Below are positions 42,056 through 49,799 of a DNA stretch of 64,000 bases, piece by piece. The notes below the pieces were generated by a model, which searched no databases, was not told the DNA's origin, and saw only the letters and a list, made by a program, of their open reading frames with translations. This DNA comes from Bacteroidota bacterium. Lineage in GTDB: Bacteria > Bacteroidota > Bacteroidia > Cytophagales > Cyclobacteriaceae. The position numbers were made by a program, and so were the translations under genes. Numbering within the stretch: the first letter of the stretch is position 1; every line of letters begins with the position of its first letter. Location: NCBI GenBank assembly GCA_018267275.1, contig JAFDYV010000003.1, positions 124,001 to 188,000 of the forward strand. Reading direction: 5' to 3'.

Positions 42056-42982
42056 TTAGTTAGTTCGTTGCACCGGGAAAATACTCACATTGAGCATCTC
42101 TGCGTGCCTCACCACAGAAACATCAACCATCGAGAGAATATCTTTTCGGGTCAATTCTTTATAAAGTTGATTCATGGTATTGACGGGTTTGTTGTTAAAC
42201 GAAACAATGATATCACCTTCTTGAATTTGTGATCGAGACGCAGGCGACTCTTTTTCAATCCCTACCACAAACAATCCTTTTTCGTTCGGCAAATGATAGT
42301 GTCTCTTCACTTTTGTATTCAACGGCACTTCTTGTAACTGAAAGCCAAGATACGCTTTGAATACCCGACCATTTTGGATCAATTGACTCGCTACTTCTTT
42401 CGCGGTGTTGATGTCTACCGAAAAGCTCAATCCATTTGCTCCTTGAATGATGGCGGTATTCACACCCACCACATCGCCAGCGGTAGAAATCAACGGCCCA
42501 CCGGAATTGCCGGGGTTGAGGGCCGCATCCGATTGAATCACATTATCCACCAGCATGCCGTTTTGCGAGCGCAACGTTCGGCCCAAGGCGCTGACCACGC
42601 CCGTTGTCACCGTATGTTGGTAGCCTAATGGATTACCGATAGCAATTACAAACTGCCCGATCTGTAACTGCGAAGCATCACCTAACTTCGAAACAGAATA
42701 TCCATCGGTAAATATCTTCAACACTGCTAAGTCAGTATCAGGGTCTTTACCAATCAAAGTTGCTTCAATTTCATTCTCATTCAACAACGATACCATGATT
42801 TTATCGGCTTTGTTGACCACATGACAGTTGGTAAAAATCAAACCATCCGAACTGAACACAAAACCTGACCCCGAACCCGCTCGCTTTAGTTTGCCTTTTT
42901 CTTGCTGGTACACGTCAATCTTTACCACGCTGTTTTTCACCGATGCCACCGCATCAATAATCATTTGGGAAAATGGATCCAT
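42056..42982 (-). CDS. Trypsin-like serine protease with PDZ domain (HtrA/DegP-like), no signal peptide
   Basis: A 308-residue S1C protease. The catalytic triad is His54 (FTNCHVV), Asp84 (DTDLAV) and Ser160 (NPGNSGGPL); one PDZ domain covers about 215 to 300 (SRSQIQEGDIIVSFNNKPV). No signal peptide or transmembrane helix is seen at the chosen start MDPFSQMIIDAV (42982), nor in the 9 added residues from an ATG at 43009, so it may be cytoplasmic, unlike classic DegP/DegS. Its substrates are unknown. It is divergent from the gene at 43189. Confidence 0.9.
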   Translation of the reverse strand: MDPFSQMIIDAVASVKNSVVKIDVYQQEKGKLKRAGSGSGFVFSSDGLIFTNCHVVNKADKIMVSLLNENEIEATLIGKDPDTDLAVLKIFTDGYSVSKLGDASQLQIGQFVIAIGNPLGYQHTVTTGVVSALGRTLRSQNGMLVDNVIQSDAALNPGNSGGPLISTAGDVVGVNTAIIQGANGLSFSVDINTAKEVASQLIQNGRVFKAYLGFQLQEVPLNTKVKRHYHLPNEKGLFVVGIEKESPASRSQIQEGDIIVSFNNKPVNTMNQLYKELTRKDILSMVDVSVVRHAEMLNVSIFPVQRTN

Positions 42983-43140
42983 AATTCTGAATTTTTCCCA
43001 TGAGGCCAAAAACCGTTCCTCCTTAATATTCGGAAATCTTGTCTCAGTTGTTCATCATTTTAAGTACGCCTACCTGCCAATATGAACGCAACCATGCCAG
43101 AGTGTAGGTCTTCGCGGACCAAAACTTTGACCAGCGGCTA

Positions 43141-43170
43141 TTGCTTGGACTTAATATTTTCGTAATTTTC
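43141..43170 (+). promoter_or_regulatory. Possible promoter of the 43189 gene
   Basis: TTG (43141-43143) and TAATTTTC (43163-43170, one base off TAnnTTTG) are 19 bases apart, and the start codon follows after 18 bases. Confidence 0.45.
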
Positions 43171-43188
43171 GTGGGTAGACCTGTCTTT

Positions 43189-44643
43189 ATGGCCAAACTG
43201 AAAAACATTGTCAAGCAACTTTCTGAAAAGGACTTTAAGGAGATCTATGACTCTCTGATGGAAAGCAATGCCGAAAAGTCGGCTTACCTACTCAAAGCAC
43301 TGCGCGAACGCCAGCTTTCTGACAGCAAAATAATGGTGGAGTTGGAGGTGAACGCCAACGCTTACTACACCCTACGATCGCGTCTGAACCAAAAAATAGA
43401 GGAACACTTGCTGCAACAGATGGAAAGCCCGCGCACCGACATTTTGCGCAAAGTGGCCAACCTCAACGAAGTACTGTTTACCAAAAAGAAGACTATCTCC
43501 ATTACTACGCTAAAAAAGTTGGAGAAAGAACTGTTGGACTATGATCTCGCCAGCGAACTGACAGTGGTTTATAAGTCCCTCAAAAAACTCAATATCCACT
43601 CGCCCGATCACTTCAACTACTCGCAACTATACAACCGACACGTGGCCTACATGTTGGCGGTTGACAAAGCCGAAGACCTGCTGGCAGAGTATTTCAAAAA
43701 GTACGGCAACTTTTTTTTGACAGGGGATGAAACTGAGAAACTCGGGCTCACTTTGCTGATGAAAGAAATGCAAAATGTGGCCAAGTTGTATGAGTCGCAT
43801 CGTTTGTACATTTACCAAAGCTGCATGGGTATTTTTCACAAACTATTTGTGGAACCTGATGACAACCTGCAGCACGATGGCGAATCGATTGAGGATATTT
43901 TTGCGCACGCGCAAAAGATTTTTGATACGTACAACCTCGACCCACTGTACTTCCATCTGAATTTGGTCTTCGAATTCCTGCACCTAGAGTATTACAATCA
44001 CTACAAGGTATATCGGCAGGCAGAAAAGTATTATGAGGAAGTGAACGATGCAGCCGGAAGCCTATTGGTAAACTACAACACTTATACTTTCCCGGCTCAG
44101 TTCTTTATTTCACGCTTGGAACGCAGCCTGCGGCTGGGCACGGAAAAGGAATTGCTCGGTGACAACGAGAGCCTGTTGGCCGATATTGAAGCCGATCCGC
44201 AAGATGTGCCCAAGCATTTGATTTTAACGATTTACAAAGCGTTGAGTTGCTACTACGCAGATAAGTATGATGAGGCTGCTAAACTGATTAACTCGTTGTT
44301 GAATGAAGTGAGCTTAAAAAAGTATCCGTTCATTCAAATGGAGGTGAAGGCCTTGCTCGCCTTGCTGTATTGCTTGATGCACGACTTTGAACTATTTAAT
44401 CAACACTCCAACAGCATTCAGCGGCAAATTCGGTTGTTTGGAAAAGACGAGTGCGAAAACGTGCTGCACTTTTTGAAGATTTTGAAAACGGCTACTAGTG
44501 AAGCGAAGAAAGACAAGCCCAAGAAAATTGCAGCCATCATTCCGAAATTCAAAGAGATTAAAGTGAATTACTTCTCCCCCACCTCGTTCATCAAAATGGA
44601 CGAACTATTTATCAAAAAATTGGTGGCGCTAGAGTCTGACTGA
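43189..44643 (+). CDS. Helical-repeat hypothetical protein, 484 residues
   Basis: I do not recognise this protein. It starts MAKLKNIVKQLSEKDF (ATG at 43189; an earlier in-frame ATG at 43141 sits on the putative promoter). It is soluble and helical throughout, resembling degenerate TPR or related repeats, for instance LILTIYKALSCYYADKYDEA followed by AKLINSLLNEVSL. The first 100 residues are basic (YYTLRSRLNQKIEEHLLQQM) and could be a separate domain. It is convergent with a stand-alone receiver protein and may be its target, an inference from position only. Confidence 0.8.
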   Translation: MAKLKNIVKQLSEKDFKEIYDSLMESNAEKSAYLLKALRERQLSDSKIMVELEVNANAYYTLRSRLNQKIEEHLLQQMESPRTDILRKVANLNEVLFTKKKTISITTLKKLEKELLDYDLASELTVVYKSLKKLNIHSPDHFNYSQLYNRHVAYMLAVDKAEDLLAEYFKKYGNFFLTGDETEKLGLTLLMKEMQNVAKLYESHRLYIYQSCMGIFHKLFVEPDDNLQHDGESIEDIFAHAQKIFDTYNLDPLYFHLNLVFEFLHLEYYNHYKVYRQAEKYYEEVNDAAGSLLVNYNTYTFPAQFFISRLERSLRLGTEKELLGDNESLLADIEADPQDVPKHLILTIYKALSCYYADKYDEAAKLINSLLNEVSLKKYPFIQMEVKALLALLYCLMHDFELFNQHSNSIQRQIRLFGKDECENVLHFLKILKTATSEAKKDKPKKIAAIIPKFKEIKVNYFSPTSFIKMDELFIKKLVALESD

Positions 44644-44648
44644 ATATA

Positions 44649-44680
44649 AAAAAAGTAACACAAGAAAAAAGTAACACAAG
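44649..44680. repeat. 16-base perfect tandem duplication
   Basis: AAAAAAGTAACACAAG occurs twice in a row directly between two convergent genes. A simple slippage-type duplication with no clear function. Confidence 0.85.
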
Positions 44681-44686
44681 ACGGAA

Positions 44687-45094
44687 CTAAACGTCCAACT
44701 TCACAATGCTATCGTGAGAGAGCGGCTTATTCAAATAAAGTTTTACGTTCGGGTATTTCTTTGAGCGGCTAAAATCTTGCGGGTTGATAGAAGAGGTAAG
44801 CATTACAATGCGGCTCTTCTTTTTGGTGACTGGCGCCAACTTCTCAAACTCATCCAAAAATTGGAAACCATCCATCAACGGCATATCAATATCCAAAAAG
44901 ATGATGTCGGGCAACACTTTATCGGCCACATCCATCTTCTCCATGTTCTTTAAAAACTCAATGGCACTCTTCGCCCCGGTGTGGGTATAAATGTTTTCAG
45001 CAATGGCTGCTGCCTCAATCATCTTTTGGTTGATCAGGTTGTCAATCTCATTGTCATCGATCAACATTACCGTTCTGTACTTTTTGCCAGGCAT
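44687..45094 (-). CDS. Stand-alone response regulator receiver protein
   Basis: A 135-residue single-domain receiver. The acidic pair is DD at 13-14 (LIDDNEIDN), the phospho-acceptor is Asp68 in IIFLDIDMPLMDGF, Thr in MLTSS and Lys in LYLNKPLS complete the site. There is no output domain. The Asn-Glu-Ile-Asp stretch after DD is typical of the Bacteroidota CheY-like group of unknown partner. It converges on a helical-repeat protein 43 bases away. No kinase is adjacent. Confidence 0.92.
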   Translation of the reverse strand: MPGKKYRTVMLIDDNEIDNLINQKMIEAAAIAENIYTHTGAKSAIEFLKNMEKMDVADKVLPDIIFLDIDMPLMDGFQFLDEFEKLAPVTKKKSRIVMLTSSINPQDFSRSKKYPNVKLYLNKPLSHDSIVKLDV

Positions 45095-45151
45095 ACCGTA
45101 GGGTTATAAAGTTCTAAAGTAGCTTTATTGAATTAGTTTTCCAAAGGTTTT

Positions 45152-46693
45152 TTAAATATCAAACTTAATGCCCTGTGCCAACGGCAAGTTTGTTCCATAG
45201 TTAATGGTATTTGTCTGCCTGCGCATATACACTTTCCAACTGTCAGAGCCTGACTCACGGCCACCGCCAGTCTCTTTCTCGCCACCAAATGCCCCGCCAA
45301 TCTCAGCGCCTGAGGTGCCGATGTTTACGTTGGCGATTCCGCAATCGGAGCCGGCATGAGATAAGAAACGCTCCGCCTCTTGCAAGTTCGATGTCATAAT
45401 GGCTGAAGAAAGCCCTTGTTTCACTCCATTTTGAATCGCGATGGCTTCTTCAATGGTTTTGTACTTAATCAAATATAAGATCGGTGCGAAAGTCTCTTGC
45501 TGCACAATTTCAAAATCATTTTTTACTTCAGCGATGGCCGGCTTCACATAGCACCCCGACTCAAAACCTTTGCCTTTCAGCACGCCACCGTTCACCACCA
45601 TTTTGCCACCCTCCTGCTTTACTTTTTGCAACGCGTTGCGATAGGCTTTTACCGCGAGGGTATCAATCAACGGGCCTACATGGTTGTTTTGATCAAGCGG
45701 ATTGCCGATGCTGAGTTTTGCATATGCACTTTTCAGTCGCTGTTTTACTTCTTCGTAAACATTTTCTTGAACAATTAACCTGCGCGTGGTGGTGCAACGT
45801 TGCCCGGCAGTGCCCACGGCACCAAACAACGCTCCTCGAATTGCCATATCTAAATTGGCATGTTCGGAAATAATGATGGCATTATTACCACCCAACTCCA
45901 ATAACGCACGCCCCAAACGCTCGCTTACAGTTTTGCCTACTGCCTTGCCCATGCGCACCGAGCCGGTGGCCGACACCAACGGAATGTTTTCATTCTCGCA
46001 AATCATTTGCCCCACTTGATAGTCGCCATTCACAATGCACGACACACCTTCTGGTACATTGTTCTTTGCAAAAACTTTCGCCACTATGTGCTGGCATGCA
46101 ATACTGCACAACGGTGTTTTCTCTGAAGGTTTCCAAATGCACACATCGCCACACACCCAGGCAATCATCGAGTTCCAACTCCACACCGCCACCGGAAAGT
46201 TGAAAGCAGAAATGATACCCACCACACCCAGCGGATGATATTGCTCATACATGCGGTGCGAAGGCCGCTCGGAGTGCATCGTTAACCCATTCAACTGGCG
46301 CGAAAGGCCGACCGCAAAATCGCAGATATCAATCATCTCTTGCACTTCGCCCAACCCTTCTTGATATGACTTGCCCATTTCATAACTAACCAACTTGCCC
46401 AACGCCTCTTTGTTCTTGCGCAAAGCCTCCCCAATCTGCCGCACCACTTCGCCACGCTTAGGTGCGGGCACCAATCGCCACGCTACGAATGCTTGTTGAG
46501 CTTGTTGCATCACTTTTTCAAAAGCACGCGCATCGGTGGTTTGCACACGACCAATCACCTTGCCATCGGCTGGTGAATAACTTACTATGCTTTTACCTTT
46601 GGTGCGCAACCATTTTTTGCCCGTTGAGGTGCCAAGATTACTGTTGTTAACACCCAACGTTTTAAGGGCTTCTTTAATGCCAAAATTTTGCAT
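45152..46693 (-). CDS. Aldehyde dehydrogenase, ALDH7 type (aminoadipate semialdehyde dehydrogenase)
   Basis: A 513-residue NAD-dependent aldehyde dehydrogenase. The active site has Asn165 (AFNFPV), Glu266 (LLELGGNN) and nucleophile Cys300 (TAGQRCTTTRR). The long N-terminus (GIKEALKTLGVNNSNLG) and the absence of insertions match ALDH7/antiquitin, which oxidises alpha-aminoadipic semialdehyde from lysine breakdown (as piperideine-6-carboxylate). Other semialdehydes are possible. It stands as a single gene, with the start ATG at 46693 leaving a 141-base intergenic stretch to the divergent lipoprotein. Confidence 0.92.
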   Translation of the reverse strand: MQNFGIKEALKTLGVNNSNLGTSTGKKWLRTKGKSIVSYSPADGKVIGRVQTTDARAFEKVMQQAQQAFVAWRLVPAPKRGEVVRQIGEALRKNKEALGKLVSYEMGKSYQEGLGEVQEMIDICDFAVGLSRQLNGLTMHSERPSHRMYEQYHPLGVVGIISAFNFPVAVWSWNSMIAWVCGDVCIWKPSEKTPLCSIACQHIVAKVFAKNNVPEGVSCIVNGDYQVGQMICENENIPLVSATGSVRMGKAVGKTVSERLGRALLELGGNNAIIISEHANLDMAIRGALFGAVGTAGQRCTTTRRLIVQENVYEEVKQRLKSAYAKLSIGNPLDQNNHVGPLIDTLAVKAYRNALQKVKQEGGKMVVNGGVLKGKGFESGCYVKPAIAEVKNDFEIVQQETFAPILYLIKYKTIEEAIAIQNGVKQGLSSAIMTSNLQEAERFLSHAGSDCGIANVNIGTSGAEIGGAFGGEKETGGGRESGSDSWKVYMRRQTNTINYGTNLPLAQGIKFDI

Positions 46694-46780
46694 GGAGAGG
46701 GTAGAATTTAAAAGTGGTGCAAAGGTAGGGAAAATGTCGGACAGGGTTGTCAGTAATCTTACAAGATGTGTGATGACCTT

Positions 46781-46813
46781 TTAGCAACGCATGAAATGTT
46801 GTTTGTACCTTTG
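46781..46813 (+). promoter_or_regulatory. Promoter of the 46835 lipoprotein gene
   Basis: TTAG (46781-46784) and TACCTTTG (46806-46813, exact TAnnTTTG) are 21 bases apart. The ATG at 46835 follows 21 bases later, which favours this start over the upstream in-frame one at 46766. Confidence 0.6.
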
Positions 46814-46834
46814 ATTGATCTCAATTCATTCGAA

Positions 46835-47413
46835 ATGAAATACTGGGTAGTAACTAGCATTCTCTTTTTATCTGGCTGCAGATATCAGACAAGTCAGACC
46901 GATAACAGAAGTTCTTATATCCGAGAACTGGCAAAAATAGTAGGGATACAGCAAGTTCCATTTAAATATGATTTGGCAAAACACAACCCAGATATAAGGC
47001 GTTCAATCAACAAGCATTCACCTGACACACTCTTTTTTGATGACTTCAATGGAAGTATTGGCGGGTTGCTTCCTGATACATCAAATTTTTTTGGTTTTAT
47101 CTACTACAAGGTCGGTGATTCTCATTATCCTTTTTTATTGACAGTGGATAAGAAAGGTAAAATTATTGACAGGCAATCAATTGGCCTTGGGCATTGCGGA
47201 GGGCAAGTAGTCGACATAGAAAGTTGCACTGACAGCGTTTCAATAAACGAAAAGTTAGAAATCGAAATGCTGTATGAAATGAGAGGGAAAGTGGAAATTA
47301 ATGACAGCATCCCAAAAGAAATAAAGATATGTAATTGGATTTCTGGAAAAGGCAAAGTAACCAAAGAAGGAAGAATAGAAGTAACGAAAGGAAAGTTAGA
47401 AGTTTGTGATTGA
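46835..47413 (+). CDS. Hypothetical lipoprotein
   Basis: A 192-residue exported protein of no family I recognise. MKYWVVTSILFLSGC is a short lipoprotein signal with Cys15 at the lipobox. The mature part has a beta-rich, hydrophilic pattern and two isolated Cys (GHCGGQ, ESCTDS) that may form a disulfide; DTSNFFGFIYYKVGD and PFLLTVDKKGKIIDR look like strands of a small barrel or repeat. The composition is more AT-rich than that of its neighbours, which suggests a recent arrival. It converges on thrC. Confidence 0.7.
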   Translation: MKYWVVTSILFLSGCRYQTSQTDNRSSYIRELAKIVGIQQVPFKYDLAKHNPDIRRSINKHSPDTLFFDDFNGSIGGLLPDTSNFFGFIYYKVGDSHYPFLLTVDKKGKIIDRQSIGLGHCGGQVVDIESCTDSVSINEKLEIEMLYEMRGKVEINDSIPKEIKICNWISGKGKVTKEGRIEVTKGKLEVCD

Positions 47414-47426
47414 AAAATTTGGTGAG

Positions 47427-48719
47427 TTACGTGATTAAACACCCTCTTAACTCCCCAAAATCATTTCCAATTTCCACCACTTTCTTTTCACGATGCAAGA
47501 AATCTGCAAGTCGGTCGGGTATTGCGATTGAAGCTGACAAGGTCGCATCGACCGTTTCTTTAAACTTCGCGGGGTGAGCTGTCTCCAAAAAAACGCCAAC
47601 CGTGTTTGCATGATCTCGTTGATATTTCTTCAATCCCAGATATCCGATCGCCCCATGTGGGTCCATCACATAATCAAACTCGCGATGCACTTGCTGCATG
47701 GCGTGTTTGGTTTCTTCATCCGAAAAACCAAAGCCGGAAATCTCTCCGAGCATGTGCTGCTGCGAATGGCCAAACAAATCAAGCATACGTGCAAAGTTGC
47801 TGGGGTTACCAACGTCCATGGCATTGCTGATCGTTGCATTGGAGGTGCGTGGCTCAAACAAGCCCGATTGCAGGTAGCTTGGCACCACATCATTGATGTT
47901 GGTGCTCGCCACAAAGTGATGAATCGGCAAGCCCATTCTTTTTGCAAACAACCCCGCAGTAAGGTTTCCAAAATTGCCGGACGGTACTGAAAATACAACG
48001 GGTACGTTCGTTCGCAATCTTGACCATCCATAAAAATAATAAAACGATTGTGGAATGAGCCGCGCGATATTGATGGAATTGGCAGAGGTTAAGAATAATT
48101 TTTCCTGAAGCGCTTTGTCCAAAAAAGCTTGCTTCACAATGCGTTGGCAATCATCAAATGTTCCTGCTACTTCTACTGCCGTAATGTTGCTGCCCAGTGT
48201 GGTGAATTGCTTCTCTTGTATTTCACTCACTTTGCCTTTGGGATAGAGCACCACCACACGTGTGCCCGGCACGTTCAAGAAACCGTTGGCTACGGCACTG
48301 CCAGTGTCACCCGATGTGGCCACCAAAATCGCAACCTCTCTACTCTGTTGCTCGGCAAAATAGCCTAGCAAGCCCGCCAAAAAACGGGCGCCAAAATCTT
48401 TGAACGCTAAAGTCGGCCCATGAAACAACTCCAACGAAAAAACATTCTCTCCAAGCGATACCAAAGGTGCATCGAATTCGATGGTGTGCTCCACAATCTT
48501 AGAAAGTTGCGATTCAGGCAAATCATCGCCTAACAGGCTTTTGGCAACCAGCAACGACATCTCTTGAAATGACAACTCCGGCAATGCCTTAAATAATTTT
48601 TTCGGCAGCTCGGGTATTTGCAATGGCATGTACAGGCCATTGTCTGGCGCAAGACCGCGCAGCACGGCTTCGCGCAATGTTACTTGGTGATTGGGGTTAT
48701 TGGTACTGTAGAATTTCAC
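47427..48719 (-). CDS. thrC: Threonine synthase
   Basis: The PLP enzyme that turns O-phosphohomoserine into threonine. The PLP Lys lies in GPTLAFKDFGARF, the phosphate-binding loop is ATSGDTGSAV, and FSVPSGNFGNLTAG is conserved further on. It is full length at 430 residues, of the class with an N-terminal SNPNHQVTLREAVLRG segment as in E. coli ThrC. Last gene of thrA-thrB-thrC. An inverted repeat separates it from thrB. Confidence 0.96.
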   Translation of the reverse strand: MKFYSTNNPNHQVTLREAVLRGLAPDNGLYMPLQIPELPKKLFKALPELSFQEMSLLVAKSLLGDDLPESQLSKIVEHTIEFDAPLVSLGENVFSLELFHGPTLAFKDFGARFLAGLLGYFAEQQSREVAILVATSGDTGSAVANGFLNVPGTRVVVLYPKGKVSEIQEKQFTTLGSNITAVEVAGTFDDCQRIVKQAFLDKALQEKLFLTSANSINIARLIPQSFYYFYGWSRLRTNVPVVFSVPSGNFGNLTAGLFAKRMGLPIHHFVASTNINDVVPSYLQSGLFEPRTSNATISNAMDVGNPSNFARMLDLFGHSQQHMLGEISGFGFSDEETKHAMQQVHREFDYVMDPHGAIGYLGLKKYQRDHANTVGVFLETAHPAKFKETVDATLSASIAIPDRLADFLHREKKVVEIGNDFGELRGCLIT

Positions 48720-48744
48720 AGACTGATTAATATTTAAAGTTTGG

Positions 48745-48800
48745 TGTCAGGTTGAGCTTGGCGAAACCGATTGGCATCCTTCGTCAAGCTCAGGCTGACA
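48745..48800. repeat. Inverted repeat between thrB and thrC
   Basis: TGTCAGGTTGAGCTTGGCGAA (48745-48765) is complementary at 18 of 21 positions to the segment 48780-48800, around a 14-base loop. The motif TCAGGCTGAGCTTG, with its reverse complement, recurs between genes in many bacteria, to my recollection. It might weaken read-through from thrB to thrC or protect the upstream mRNA. Confidence 0.75.
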
Positions 48801-49736
48801 TTAATTTATCACTTGGGCTCCTTGTCGATTTACTTTAGATACAAACAAATCACTGGAAAGTTGATGCGATTGAAACACTTTTTTGATTTCTCTTGTCGCT
48901 CGCTGCGCGAGTTCTTCTGATGTCGCTAACACAAACAAGGTTGGCCCGGAACCAGAAATGCCACAACCTAATGCGCCCGCCTGAAGCGCTGTCGCTTTGG
49001 CCTGATGGAACCCTGGAATAAAATCTGCACGATAAGGCTCTGCGAAAACATCTTTGAGTGAGCGCCCCACTAAATTCACATCGGCTGTGGTGAGGCCTAG
49101 AATCAACCCCGCAACGTTTCCGTTCTGCGCAATCGCATCCCGCAAGCTCACAGTTGGCCTCAGCACCATCCGCGAGTCCGCGGTTTTAACTTCAATGTGT
49201 GGATGAACCAATCCAACAAACAATTGCAATTCTGTCGGCACAGGCACTGCATCCAACGGATGATAATCACGAACCAATACAAAGCCGCCCAGCAGCGAAG
49301 GGGCTACATTATCTGCATGAGCAGAGCCACAAGCGATTCGTTCGGCTTCCATGGCATGGGGAAGCAGTTCCAATTTAGTTAGAGGATTGCCAAACAAATG
49401 ATTGACCGCCACCAAACCCGCTACTGCGCTGGCCGCACTTGAACCCATGCCACTACCCAGAGGTAAGTTTTTAAACAACGTCACCTCCACGCCAACATCT
49501 GTCTGATCAATTGTCCGCAAGTATGATTCGATCGCAACCGTACATGTATTTCGATTTGCCTCACGTGGCAAACGCCCCCCATCACCAACAATGTTCACCA
49601 GTCTTATACCCGTTTCTTCCGTCAGCGTTACTTCCACTTCATCGCCTGGTTGTTCTACCGCCACGCCCAAGATGTCAAACCCACAACAGAGATTGGCGAT
49701 GGTAGCCGGGGCAAATGCTCTTATCTTTTTTGTCAT
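48801..49736 (-). CDS. thrB: Homoserine kinase
   Basis: A GHMP kinase of 311 residues that phosphorylates homoserine. The ATP loop PLGSGMGSSAASAVAG is near residue 95, the N-terminal strand is RAFAPATIANLCCGFDILGV, and the GHMP motif 3 reads GCGISGSGPTLF. It is the middle gene of the threonine operon, 63 bases behind thrA. Confidence 0.96.
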   Translation of the reverse strand: MTKKIRAFAPATIANLCCGFDILGVAVEQPGDEVEVTLTEETGIRLVNIVGDGGRLPREANRNTCTVAIESYLRTIDQTDVGVEVTLFKNLPLGSGMGSSAASAVAGLVAVNHLFGNPLTKLELLPHAMEAERIACGSAHADNVAPSLLGGFVLVRDYHPLDAVPVPTELQLFVGLVHPHIEVKTADSRMVLRPTVSLRDAIAQNGNVAGLILGLTTADVNLVGRSLKDVFAEPYRADFIPGFHQAKATALQAGALGCGISGSGPTLFVLATSEELAQRATREIKKVFQSHQLSSDLFVSKVNRQGAQVIN

Positions 49737-49799
49737 AAGTTATTCATTAGTCGTCAACAGGTTATCCATTTCGCATAATAGTCATCAGACAACTCATTA

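Noticed and set aside
44649..44680. CRISPR-like or satellite array
   Set aside because: Only two directly adjacent copies with no spacers; a simple duplication.
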